Source of the DNA: Actinoplanes sp. L3-i22
GTDB lineage: Bacteria > Actinomycetota > Actinomycetes > Mycobacteriales > Micromonosporaceae
Assembly (NCBI RefSeq): GCF_019704555.1
Contig: NZ_AP024745.1
Span: forward strand, 3,914,501-3,978,500
DNA length: 64,000 nt
Reading direction: 5' to 3'
A program made the translations under genes and the position numbers. Positions 8,815 through 16,667 of the stretch are shown here, piece by piece; the stretch's first letter is position 1, and every line of letters starts with the position of its first letter. The notes beneath the pieces are model-generated. The model saw only the letters and a program-made list of their open reading frames with translations. It searched no databases and was not told the origin of the DNA.

Positions 8815-9180
8815 GAGCAGCGCGGCCATCTCCGCGAGGTGGAAGAACTCTGCCGTCGGCACGGCGGAGGCGGGGTCGGCGCCGGCCGCGAGCAGCGCCC
8901 GCACGATCTCCCCGCGCTGCCGGAACACCGCGGCCGCGAGGGCCGTCTGACCGCGATCGTTCACCCGTTCCGGGTCGGCGCCGTGCTCCAGCAGCGCCGC
9001 GACCGTGTCCGGATGACAGTGGTAGGCGGCGAGGATCAGCAGCGTGTCGCCTTTGTCGTTGGTGAGGTTCACCGGAAGGCCCGCGGCCACACCGGCGGCC
9101 AGCTCCTCGGTGTCACCGGAGCGCGCCAGGTCGAACATGCGGTGCGCGAAGGCGGGCGTCGCGTCGTCCAGGTCGGTCAT
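8758..9180 (-). CDS. Ankyrin-repeat protein
   Basis: A protein of about 140 residues with tandem ankyrin repeats, seen in GDTLLILAAYHCHPDTVAALLEHGADP and GQTALAAAVFRQRGEIVRALLAAGADP. It belongs to a small cytoplasmic actinobacterial family often annotated as ankyrin repeat domain proteins, which are protein-binding scaffolds without catalytic function. The start is uncertain: ATG 9180 is used here, but a GTG at 9198 directly after GGGGA is also in frame and would add six residues. Its 3' end overlaps the convergent propeller gene. The partner protein is unknown. Confidence 0.75.
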   Translation of the reverse strand: MTDLDDATPAFAHRMFDLARSGDTEELAAGVAAGLPVNLTNDKGDTLLILAAYHCHPDTVAALLEHGADPERVNDRGQTALAAAVFRQRGEIVRALLAAGADPASAVPTAEFFHLAEMAALLSEPQHLDLQAARSGAHRG

Positions 9181-9229
9181 GGGCGGTGCGATACCCACTC
9201 CCCGCCACTACCAACATATAGCGTGACCC

Positions 9230-9248
9230 GGGGCTTGCGGCAAGCCCC
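9230..9248. promoter_or_regulatory. 19-bp perfect dyad GGGGCTTGCGGCAAGCCCC
   Basis: Nine-base arms around a single central base, in the gap between the divergent ankyrin and GT1 genes, 60 bp before the GT1 start. The spacer is too short for an RNA loop, so it reads as a protein-binding operator. No regulator gene is adjacent. Confidence 0.45.
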
Positions 9249-9307
9249 CCAGCAGGGCGCAGAATCGCTGGTCGAACGCCGGGACCAGGGAAAACGGGAG
9301 TTGCTGG

Positions 9308-10510
9308 ATGCGAGTTCTGCTGACGTCATGGGGATCACGCGGGGACATCGAGCCGCTGGCCGGGCTGGCGGTGGCGATCCAGCGGCGCGGCGGCGAGGCG
9401 GTGATCGCCGCCCCGCCGGACGACGACTTCGCGGTGCTGCTCGAGCGCGCCGGCGTGCCGATGATCGGGCTGGGCCCGTCGGTGAAGTCGGTGGTCGCCG
9501 CGCCGAAGCCGCCCGGCGCGCAGGCCGCGTTCCAGCTGGCGCCGGCGCTGGTCGCGGCCCGGTTCGAGACGCTGATGACGGCCGGGCGGGGCTGTGACGC
9601 GCTGCTGGCGACCGGCCTGATGCCGGCCGGCGCCCGCGACGTGGCCGACAAGCTGGGGATCCGCTACGTGCTGGCGTGTTTCCACACGCTCGGGCTGCCG
9701 TCGCGGACCGAGGCCCCGGGTCGCCGCCCGGGCACGCCGTCGCTGCCCGGTGCGGACCTGAAGACCCAGTGGGCGCAGGACGCCGAGCGGGTGAACGCGC
9801 TCTACGGCGCGGCGGTCAACACCCACCGGGCCGCGATCGGGCTGCCGCCGATCGACAACGTCCGCGACTACGTGTTCGGTGACCGCCCCTGGCTGGCGGC
9901 CGACCCGGTGCTCTGGCCGGCCGCCGGCACGACCGAATTCGATCTGGTGCAGACCGGCGCGTGGTTCCTGCCCGACGACCGTCCGCTGCCGGCCGGCCTG
10001 GAGTCGTTCCTGGACGCCGGCGAGCCGCCGGTCTACGTCGGTTTCGGCAGCATGGCGTCGTACACCTCGAAGGACCTCGCTCAGGTGTCGATCGGATCGG
10101 TCCGCGCGCAGGGCCGCCGGATCGTGCTCGCCAGCGGCTGGGCCGGGCTGACCGGCATCGACGACGCCCCGGACTGCTTCGTCGTCGGGGACGTCAACCA
10201 GCAGGCGCTGTTCCCCCGGATGGCCGCGATCGTTCACCACGGCGGCGCCGGCACCACGCACACCGCGGCCCGCTCCGGCACGCCGCAGGTCATCGTGCCG
10301 CACATCGCCGACCAGCCGCGCTGGGCCGCCCGGATCGCCGAGCTGGGCATCGGCGTCGCCCACGACGGCTCGGCGCCGGCGGTCGACTCACTCTCCGCCG
10401 CGCTCACGGCCGCCATGAAACCCGATTTGCGGGTACGGGCGCAGGCCGTCGCCGCCACGATCACCGCCGACGGCGCGGACGCCGCCGCGAAGCTGCTCCT
10501 GAATCCGTGA
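9308..10510 (+). CDS. GT1-family glycosyltransferase (MGT/vancomycin Gtf type)
   Basis: A 400-residue GT-B glycosyltransferase with the usual family length. The N-terminal acceptor domain begins MRVLLTSWGSRGDIEPL, where SxGSRGDxxP is typical of the antibiotic and sterol glycosyltransferase branch. The C-terminal donor domain has the signature VHHGGAGTTHTAARSGTPQ and IADQPRWAARI, which bind the nucleotide-sugar diphosphate and sugar. GGGAG lies 7 nt upstream of the ATG. Known relatives glycosylate macrolides, glycopeptides or flavonoids. With no biosynthetic genes next to it, it may be a stand-alone tailoring or drug-inactivating enzyme, possibly controlled through the dyad at 9230. Confidence 0.85.
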   Translation: MRVLLTSWGSRGDIEPLAGLAVAIQRRGGEAVIAAPPDDDFAVLLERAGVPMIGLGPSVKSVVAAPKPPGAQAAFQLAPALVAARFETLMTAGRGCDALLATGLMPAGARDVADKLGIRYVLACFHTLGLPSRTEAPGRRPGTPSLPGADLKTQWAQDAERVNALYGAAVNTHRAAIGLPPIDNVRDYVFGDRPWLAADPVLWPAAGTTEFDLVQTGAWFLPDDRPLPAGLESFLDAGEPPVYVGFGSMASYTSKDLAQVSIGSVRAQGRRIVLASGWAGLTGIDDAPDCFVVGDVNQQALFPRMAAIVHHGGAGTTHTAARSGTPQVIVPHIADQPRWAARIAELGIGVAHDGSAPAVDSLSAALTAAMKPDLRVRAQAVAATITADGADAAAKLLLNP

Positions 10511-11968
10511 TCAGGGGGCCCGCGAGCCGCGGGCCCTCTCCTGTGCCAGCAGAACGTCCAGGTCGGCGAGCCGGTGCAGGCCCCGCAGCGGCTGCCGCAT
10601 CCGATGGTTGGCGGCGAACGTCTTCTCGTGCCGGGCCAGGAAGGCCCAGTAGCCGGCCGTGTACGGGCAGGCGTCGTCCCCGGTCCGCGACGTCGGCCGG
10701 TAGCGGCAGCCACCGCAGTAGTCGCTCATCCGATGCAGGTAGGCGCCGCCGGCCGCGTACGGCTTGGTGCTCATCCGGCCGGCGTCGGCGAACTGGCTCA
10801 TGCCGATCACATTGGCCGTCATCACCCACTCGTAGCCGTCGACGAAGCACCGGTGGAACCAGTCGGCGACCGCGCCCGGGCGCCAGCCCCGCTGCATGGC
10901 GTAGTTGCCGAGGACCATCAGGCGGGGGATGTGGTGGACCCAGCCGCGGTCGCGGACCCCGGCCAGCACGTCCGACAGGCACCGCGCCTCGACCGCGTCC
11001 GCGTTGAGCTCCGCGAACCACTTCGGCAGCTCGTGCCGGGCGCGCAGTTCGTTCCGGGCCCGGTACTCCGGTTCGAAATACCAGTACAGGTGCCAGACGA
11101 AATCCCGCCAGCCGAGGATCTGGCGGATGATTCCCTCCGCGCTCGCCAGCGGAACCGAGCCGTCCCGGTACGCCCGCTCGACGCGCTCGACCACCTCCAG
11201 CGGGTCGAGCAGCCCGAGATTGATCGCCGGGCTGAGCAGGCTGTGCGCCATCAGCGGGTCCCCGGCGAGCATCGCGTCCTCGTACGGCCCGAACGCCGGC
11301 AGCCGGTGGGTGACGAAGTGCCGGAGCCGGGCGAGCGCCTCGGCCCGGGTCGCCGGGAACATCCGCGGCCCGTCGTTGCCGACGAACGTGATGCCGTCCT
11401 CGCGCTCCCACCGGTCCAGGTCGGCGCGGACCTCCGCGTCGATCTCGTCCTCGGTGATCACCGGCGGCGCCGGGACGTCCAGGCGGGTCGCACCGCGCGG
11501 TGGCGGCTCACGGTTCTCGGCGTCCAGGTTCCACCGGCCGTCGGCCGGCTCGGCACCGTCCATCAGGATGTCGTGTCGTTCCCGGGCGTGCCGGTAGAAG
11601 TCCTCCAGCCGCAGGTGATCGCGGCCGCGCGCCCAGGCGACGAAGTCCTCCGGGGCGGTGATGAAGCCCCGCGGCGGCAGCATCTCGACGTCCGGCAGCC
11701 GCCGGACCAGGCCGCGGGCGGCCCGGGAGGTCGGATGGCACACGGTGAGCGGTTCGTCGACGGCTTCGGCGTACGTCTCGGCCCGCACCAGCCGCACGTT
11801 CTCGTCCCGGGCCCGGTGGCGCAGCGCGGAGAGCACGAGGTGGGCCTTCTGCCGATGGAACGCCCGCCGCCGGAACACCGCCTTCGACTCGACGAGCAGG
11901 ACGGGCTGCCCGGGAGCGTCGAGGAAGTGCGGGCCCAGTTGATCGGCGAACAGCCAGCGGCGGCGCAT
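10511..11968 (-). CDS. FeS-type cryptochrome/photolyase (DPRP family)
   Basis: A 485-residue flavoprotein. The chosen start (MRRRWLFADQLG) lies 8 nt after AGGATGG; an in-frame ATG at 11977 adds three residues. The N-terminal Rossmann domain binds an antenna chromophore, and the C-terminal helical domain binds FAD. The end of the protein has CGGCRYRP, DACPYTAGYWAFL and HRMRQPLR, typical of iron-sulfur bacterial cryptochromes and (6-4) photolyases (PhrB/CryB type). These bind a [4Fe-4S] cluster through four Cys, three of which lie in this C-terminal block. The likely role is light-driven repair of (6-4) photoproducts. The stop abuts the stop of the convergent GT1 gene with no gap. Confidence 0.9.
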   Translation of the reverse strand: MRRRWLFADQLGPHFLDAPGQPVLLVESKAVFRRRAFHRQKAHLVLSALRHRARDENVRLVRAETYAEAVDEPLTVCHPTSRAARGLVRRLPDVEMLPPRGFITAPEDFVAWARGRDHLRLEDFYRHARERHDILMDGAEPADGRWNLDAENREPPPRGATRLDVPAPPVITEDEIDAEVRADLDRWEREDGITFVGNDGPRMFPATRAEALARLRHFVTHRLPAFGPYEDAMLAGDPLMAHSLLSPAINLGLLDPLEVVERVERAYRDGSVPLASAEGIIRQILGWRDFVWHLYWYFEPEYRARNELRARHELPKWFAELNADAVEARCLSDVLAGVRDRGWVHHIPRLMVLGNYAMQRGWRPGAVADWFHRCFVDGYEWVMTANVIGMSQFADAGRMSTKPYAAGGAYLHRMSDYCGGCRYRPTSRTGDDACPYTAGYWAFLARHEKTFAANHRMRQPLRGLHRLADLDVLLAQERARGSRAP

Positions 11969-12239
11969 ACCGCCCATCCTGCCGCCCGGAAGCGGCCGCG
12001 ATGGGCCGGCCGCGGGAAACCAGCCGGACGGTGACTACGACGCGGTGCGCAGGCAGCGACCGTCGTCCCGGACGCCGACCGGGTGCATCGTGCCGAGACC
12101 CAGACCCATGCACCGCCACCAGGACGATCGCGGCCCGCAGACCGAAGGGACGCGAGGAGCGATCCTCGTCACCGAAGACGAACACGCCGCCAAGGTAGCC
12201 GCTCGCGGGTGCGCCCCGGTTGCCGTGCGGGTGCGCCGC
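11969..12239. other. Intergenic stretch with no supported gene
   Basis: This 271-bp gap lies between two minus-strand genes. Short open frames exist on both strands, including a minus-strand frame with a brief hydrophobic run (GLRAAIVLVAV, about 12.1-12.2 kb), but none has a ribosome site or family resemblance. It could hold the decayed end of a membrane protein gene. Confidence 0.4.
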
Positions 12240-12809
12240 TCAACCGGGCTGGGACTGGGCGTGGGCGACGAAGTCGCGGACCCGCCGTACGTCGGAAATG
12301 TCCCAAAGAATCGGAGTGAAGGAGGGTTCGGCCGCCCAGGTGCGCCACACCATCCGGCGAGCGCCGACGAACGGTTCGGTGAGGGCCGGGAACGCGCCGA
12401 ACGCCAGGTCGCCGGAGCCGTCCGGGCGCTCGGTGATCACCGGCGGGGGCAGGATCCGCAGGTATTCGGTGGTGACCCGGGTGCCGGTCCAGCCGCCGTG
12501 GACCAGGAGACGCCGATTGGTGATGGTGTACCGGGTGCGCTTGATCGCGACCCCGCGCACCAGGAACCGGCCGGCGACGAAGTAGATGCCGATCAGGATG
12601 AACGGCACGCCCCACAGCACGGCGAACAGCGGAGCGCCGTCGGCGAGCACCTGGCTCTCCCAGAAGATCACGAACCCGCACCACACCAGACTGAACGGGA
12701 TCAGCAGCGTGTCGGACCGCCGGATCACGCGGGTCCGCCGCGGACGCCCCTCCCACAGCACCCGCTCATCCGGGAGCAACGGGAGCTGCGGGAGTAGATG
12801 GTTCTCCAT
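12240..12809 (-). CDS. PH-domain membrane protein (YdbS/bPH-like)
   Basis: About 189 residues. The chosen ATG (MENHLLPQLPLLPDERVLWEGRP) gives the usual family N-terminus, where a short preface leads to the E-x-V-x-W-E-G motif of bacterial PH-like membrane proteins. Two hydrophobic helices follow (LLIPFSLVWCGFVIFW and APLFAVLWGVPFILIGIYFVAG), then a PH-like beta domain with RTRYTITNRRLLV. Such proteins sit in the cytoplasmic membrane with the PH fold in the cytoplasm; their functions are mostly unknown. It is divergent from the Ser/Thr kinase at 12899, which may be incidental. Confidence 0.7.
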   Translation of the reverse strand: MENHLLPQLPLLPDERVLWEGRPRRTRVIRRSDTLLIPFSLVWCGFVIFWESQVLADGAPLFAVLWGVPFILIGIYFVAGRFLVRGVAIKRTRYTITNRRLLVHGGWTGTRVTTEYLRILPPPVITERPDGSGDLAFGAFPALTEPFVGARRMVWRTWAAEPSFTPILWDISDVRRVRDFVAHAQSQPG

Positions 12810-12898
12810 ACCTGCAGCATGATCTTCGTGTACAGGCGACGCCACCCCGTTCCCGGCGAGGAAGCCAGGTTTGCCGGCCGTTCCATCGGGAATCGGTG

Positions 12899-14107
12899 AT
12901 GTCCGTGGACTCGGGAGATCTCATAGCGGACCGGTATCGACTGCGGGAGCGGGTCGGTCGCGGCGGAATGTCGGTGGTGTGGCGCGCCGACGACGAGGTG
13001 CTCGGCCGCGAGGTGGCGGTCAAGGTGCTCTCCGCCGCGCTGGCCGCCGACCCGGAGCTGCGCCGGCAGATCCGGGACGAGGCCCGGACCGCCGCGCGGC
13101 TGCGGCACCCGGCGGTCGTCGCGGTCCACGACTACGGCGAGTTCACCGACCGCGGGCGGACACTGTCCTATGTCGTGATGGAGCTCGTCGACGGCCGGAC
13201 CCTGGCCGACATGCTGACCGGCGGCAGCCTGCCGTGGAAGGTGGCGGTCCTGGTCGGCGCCCAGGTCGCGTCGGCGCTGGCCGCGGCGCACGCGGCCGGG
13301 ATCGTGCACCGGGACGTGAAACCGGCCAACGTCATGGTCACCAGCGTCGGGGTGAAGCTCGTCGACTTCGGCATCTCGGCCACCGTGGGAGCGCTCGACG
13401 GGCGGGCCGGCCAGATCCTCGGAACGCCCGCCTACCTGGCCCCGGAGCGGATCGCGGGCGGCCCGGTGCGGCCGGCCACCGATGTGTACGCCGTCGGCCT
13501 GCTGCTGTACCTGGCCCTGTGCGGCCGGATGCCGTGGGACGCCTCGACGGTCACCCAGATGGTCCGCGCCCACGTGTACGCGCGCCCGGCCGCGCTGCCG
13601 GCCATCCCCGGCCTGCCCGCGCCGGTCGTCCACCTGGTGTCGCGCTGCCTGGCCAAGCAGCCCGCCGACCGGCCGTCGGCGATCGAGGTCGCCGAGCGGC
13701 TCGGCGAGATCGCCGGCCTGCCGTCGGCCCGGGTGATGCGCAGCGCCGCCGCGGCCCCGACGCTCGGCCTGCCGGAGGCGGCCGCCCGCCGGCCCCGGCG
13801 TGCGCTGCTCGTCGCCGCCGGCGCGGCCGCGGTGCTGCTGAGCGCCGGCGGCGCCTGGTGGGGCCGGGACACGCCGGCCGGTCCGGTGGCGTCGACCGGC
13901 AGCACCAGCCCGTCGACGTCGGCGACCGTCCCGCCGGTCACCACCGTCCAGACCACCACCGTCCGGGCCACGTCCGTCGTTCAGCGGACCACCGACCCGG
14001 TCGCGCGGATCCCGGCCGCGGCCCCGGTGGCGCCGGCGCCGAAAGGGAAGGCCGCGAAACCGAAGGTCAAGGCCGAGAAGCCGGCCAAGCCACCGAAGAA
14101 ACCGTGA
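12899..14107 (+). CDS. Transmembrane Ser/Thr protein kinase (PknB-type)
   Basis: A 402-residue kinase. Residues about 12-270 carry the Hanks motifs: glycine loop GRGGMSVVW, the ATP lysine in VAVKVL, catalytic HRDVKPANVMV, metal-binding VDFG, and an APE-like LAPERI after the activation loop. A single membrane helix (ALLVAAGAAAVLLSAGGAWW) at about 302-321 leads to a Thr/Ser-rich external stretch and a Lys/Pro-rich end (KAAKPKVKAEKPAKPPKKP). There are no PASTA domains, so this is not a typical cell-wall-sensing PknB. Targets are unknown. The start is ATG 12899 after GGGAA; a GTG one codon upstream is the alternative. Confidence 0.9.
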   Translation: MSVDSGDLIADRYRLRERVGRGGMSVVWRADDEVLGREVAVKVLSAALAADPELRRQIRDEARTAARLRHPAVVAVHDYGEFTDRGRTLSYVVMELVDGRTLADMLTGGSLPWKVAVLVGAQVASALAAAHAAGIVHRDVKPANVMVTSVGVKLVDFGISATVGALDGRAGQILGTPAYLAPERIAGGPVRPATDVYAVGLLLYLALCGRMPWDASTVTQMVRAHVYARPAALPAIPGLPAPVVHLVSRCLAKQPADRPSAIEVAERLGEIAGLPSARVMRSAAAAPTLGLPEAAARRPRRALLVAAGAAAVLLSAGGAWWGRDTPAGPVASTGSTSPSTSATVPPVTTVQTTTVRATSVVQRTTDPVARIPAAAPVAPAPKGKAAKPKVKAEKPAKPPKKP

Positions 14108-14162
14108 GCGCCCGGCACTGTCGCCAAGGACACTGATCACCTCCGCCCGGCCGGCGTTATGG

Positions 14163-14174
14163 TTGACGCGTCAA
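14163..14174. promoter_or_regulatory. MarR autoregulatory operator TTGACGCGTCAA
   Basis: A perfect 12-bp palindrome 15 bp before the MarR start and 3 bp ahead of its ribosome site. TATGGT at 14158-14163 is a plausible -10, so a bound repressor would cover the transcription start. Spaced TTGA/TCAA half-sites are typical of MarR proteins. Confidence 0.6.
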
Positions 14175-14189
14175 TCAAGGAGGTGGCGC

Positions 14190-14663
14190 ATGGCCGGGTC
14201 ACGACGACTGCCCACCCGCGAGGAGCTGCGCGTCTGGCGCGACTTCGTGGAGACCACCGACGCGCTCCGGGGCCGGGTCGCCGGCCGGCTGCAGACCGAC
14301 ACCGGGCTCTCGACCAGCGACTATCCGGTGCTGCTCGCGCTCAGCGAGGCCCCCGGGAGCCGGCTGCGGTCGTCCGACCTGGCCGTGCGGATCGGCTGGG
14401 AGCGCAGCCGCCTGTCGCACCACCTGGGCCGGATGGAGCGCCGCGGGCTGATCCGCCGGGAGGACTGCCCGACCGACAGCCGGGGCGCCGAGATCGTCCT
14501 CGCGCCCGACGGTGACCAGGCGTTCCGGGCCGCCACCGTGCCGCATCTGCGGGCCGTGCGGGAGCTGTTCGTCGACGCGCTGACGCCCGCGCAGCTGGCC
14601 GCGGCCGAGGAGATCGCGGCGGCGCTGCGGGCCCATCTGGCGGTGCCCGATGCCGATCGCTGA
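14190..14663 (+). CDS. MarR-family transcriptional regulator
   Basis: A 157-residue DNA-binding protein. The ATG at 14190 has a perfect AAGGAGG 6 nt upstream, so the longer open frame from 14163 is rejected. The winged-helix core (SDYPVLLALSEAPGSRLRSSDLAVRIGWERSRLSHHLGRMERRGLIRREDC) is a clear MarR domain, with the wing in TDSRGAEIVLAPDGD. MarR proteins are dimeric repressors released by small aromatic or oxidised ligands. The 3' end overlaps the flavin-monooxygenase-like gene by 14 bp, so the two form one operon under the palindromic operator at 14163. The enzyme's substrate is a likely inducer, but this is inference. Confidence 0.92.
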   Translation: MAGSRRLPTREELRVWRDFVETTDALRGRVAGRLQTDTGLSTSDYPVLLALSEAPGSRLRSSDLAVRIGWERSRLSHHLGRMERRGLIRREDCPTDSRGAEIVLAPDGDQAFRAATVPHLRAVRELFVDALTPAQLAAAEEIAAALRAHLAVPDADR

Positions 14664-15744
14664 GCGCCGGGCCACGGTGGTGGTCATCGGCGGCGGCCAG
14701 GCCGGCCTCTCGGCCGCCTATCACCTGAAGCGGCGCGGCTTCGCCGACGCGATCACCAACCCTTCCGGCCGTACGTTCGTGGTCCTGGACGCCGCCGCGA
14801 AACCGGGCGGCGCGTGGAGTCACCGGTGGGAGTCGCTGCACATGGCGACGGTCAACGGGATCTTCGACCTGCCCCGCTTCCCGAAGCCGCCGATCGATCC
14901 CGGTGAGCCCAGTCGCACGGCCGTGCCACGGTATTTCGCCGACTTCGAGCGGGTCGCCGCATTGCCGATCCTGCGCCCGGTGACGGTTGAGGCCGTACGG
15001 GAAAATGGGTCTGATCTTGTCGTTGAGACCGATCAGGGGGAGTGGGTCACCCAGGCGATCGTCAATGCGACAGGCACCTGGACGAATCCGGTGCGGCCCC
15101 ACTACCCGGGCCAGGAAACGTTCACCGGGCTGCAGCTGCACACGAGTGAATACGTGTCGGCGTCGCAATTCGCGGGCCGGCGGGTCGCGGTCGTCGGCGG
15201 CGGAATCTCGGCGGTCCAATTGCTGGAGGAGATCTCCCGGACGGCGACGACGTACTGGTACACGCGGCGCGAGCCGGTTTTCCGGACCGACGGCTTCGAG
15301 CCCGAGGTGGCCGGCCGGGAAACGATCGCCAGGGTCGTCGCGGACGTCGAGGCGGGCCGCCCGACCGGAAGTGTGGTCTCCTACACCGGGCTGGCCTGGA
15401 CGCCCTATGCGATCGCGGCGAAAGCGCGCGGCGCGCTGGAACGGCGGCCGATGTTCACCGCGATCGAGCCGTTCGGGGTGCGCGAGGCGGACGGCTCGTT
15501 CACCGGCGTGGACGTGATCCTGTGGGCGACCGGATTCAAGGCCGCACTGGCTCATCTCGACCCGCTGGGCCTGCGGAACGAGCACGGCGGCATTCAGCTG
15601 ATCGGCACCCAGGTGGCCGGCGAACCCCGGGTGCACCTGATCGGTTTCGGTCCGTCGCAGTCGACGGTCGGCGCCAACCGGGCCGGCCGGGAAGCGGTCG
15701 GCGCGCTGATCAAACACCTCGCACCGGCCCCGGTCCGGGGCTGA
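14650..15744 (+). CDS. Flavin-dependent monooxygenase-like oxidoreductase
   Basis: A 364-residue two-dinucleotide-binding flavoprotein. The FAD Rossmann motif is VVVIGGGQAGLSAAYHL near the N-terminus. A second glycine motif for NAD(P)H (RVAVVGGGISAVQLLEEI) lies around residues 178-195. WESLHMATVNGIFDLP and VILWATGFKAAL are typical of the FMO/CzcO-like group. Known relatives hydroxylate or S-oxidise small molecules, or reduce quinones. It is translationally coupled to the MarR gene upstream, which suggests a detoxification role under MarR control. The substrate is unknown. Confidence 0.82.
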   Translation: MPIAERRATVVVIGGGQAGLSAAYHLKRRGFADAITNPSGRTFVVLDAAAKPGGAWSHRWESLHMATVNGIFDLPRFPKPPIDPGEPSRTAVPRYFADFERVAALPILRPVTVEAVRENGSDLVVETDQGEWVTQAIVNATGTWTNPVRPHYPGQETFTGLQLHTSEYVSASQFAGRRVAVVGGGISAVQLLEEISRTATTYWYTRREPVFRTDGFEPEVAGRETIARVVADVEAGRPTGSVVSYTGLAWTPYAIAAKARGALERRPMFTAIEPFGVREADGSFTGVDVILWATGFKAALAHLDPLGLRNEHGGIQLIGTQVAGEPRVHLIGFGPSQSTVGANRAGREAVGALIKHLAPAPVRG

Positions 15745-15798
15745 GGGAGTCACTCCGAAGGGGACCCGTGCCGCGGCGGTTCCGCCCCTCGGGGCCGC

Positions 15799-15811
15799 TA
15801 GGCTCGCCCGG
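15799..15811 (+). promoter_or_regulatory. -10 element for a leaderless start
   Basis: TAGGCT at 15799-15804 is followed by 6 nt and then the GTG at 15811, and no ribosome site precedes the GTG. This TAnnnT-6-start layout recurs at several genes in the window and fits leaderless initiation, which is common in actinobacteria. Confidence 0.5.
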
Positions 15812-16578
15812 TGACATCGCGGACCGTGGTGACGGTGGACGGGATCGACCTGGCGGCGACGGTGTGGCCGGGCGCGGCCGGGCAGCGGCGCCCGGGGCTG
15901 CTGTTCCTCCACGGCATGCACAGTGACCAGGGCGGATATCAGGAACGGGCGCGCGCGGTCGTCGAGGAACTCGGCCTCACCTGCCTGACTCTCGACCTGG
16001 GCGGGCACGGCGAGTCCGGCGGCGACCTCACCCGGCTGACTCCGCGTGACCACATCGAGCAGGTCACCGCGGCCTACGACGTGCTGGCCGGGCAGCCCAC
16101 CGTCGACCCGGACGCGATCGGGGTGTGCGGCGCGAGCTACGGCGCCTTCCTCGCGTCGATCCTGGCCGGGCGCCGGCCGGTCAGCAAACTGCTGCTCCGC
16201 GCCCCGGGCCTGTACGGCGACGACATGCTCGACCGGTTCCTCGGCCCGCCCGTGCACTCGGAGGCGGTCCCCTCCCCGGCGACGCGAAGCCTGCGGGGGT
16301 ACGGCGGTGACACGCTGATCGTCGAGTCCGGCGCCGACGAGGTGATCCCGCCCGAGGTGATCGCCGCGTACCTGGCGGCCTGCCCGCGCGCCCGCCGGGT
16401 GGCGATCCCGGGCGCCGCGCACGCGCTCACCGACGCGGTGTGGCGCCGCCGCTTCCTGGACGAGATCCTCGGCTTCTTCGACGACCGCCCGGCCGGCACC
16501 CGCCGCACCGTCGGGCGATCAGCCGCGTCCCCCGAGCCGGTCCCGGCCGCCCCGGGCCGCCACCGCGCCGCCGGCTGA
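15811..16578 (+). CDS. Alpha/beta hydrolase
   Basis: A 255-residue serine hydrolase. The nucleophile elbow is GASYG with S109; the acid is in ESGADEVIPPE and the histidine in PGAAHALTD. The oxyanion region is LLFLHGMHSDQGGYQERA, and DLGGHGESGG follows. The fold matches acyl-transfer or carboxylesterase/dienelactone-hydrolase-like proteins; the substrate cannot be assigned. The extreme C-terminus is Arg/Pro-rich. The GTG start has no ribosome site and is read as leaderless. It stands alone between the monooxygenase and the phosphatase gene. Confidence 0.8.
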   Translation: MTSRTVVTVDGIDLAATVWPGAAGQRRPGLLFLHGMHSDQGGYQERARAVVEELGLTCLTLDLGGHGESGGDLTRLTPRDHIEQVTAAYDVLAGQPTVDPDAIGVCGASYGAFLASILAGRRPVSKLLLRAPGLYGDDMLDRFLGPPVHSEAVPSPATRSLRGYGGDTLIVESGADEVIPPEVIAAYLAACPRARRVAIPGAAHALTDAVWRRRFLDEILGFFDDRPAGTRRTVGRSAASPEPVPAAPGRHRAAG

Positions 16579-16667
16579 GCGTCCCGGGTAGATCGTCATG
16601 ATCACCCGCCACTGTGGGTAAGTCGCTGCCGAGGTGCAATGGCTGCGCTCGGTGGGAGGATGGGGCG

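Noticed and set aside
9230..9248. Reading the dyad as a terminator
   Set aside because: Only one base separates the arms, too short for an RNA hairpin loop, and it lies in a divergent promoter gap.
12001..12198. Small plus-strand open frame (65 residues)
   Set aside because: Arg/Pro-rich composition and no ribosome site; probably a chance frame in high-GC DNA.
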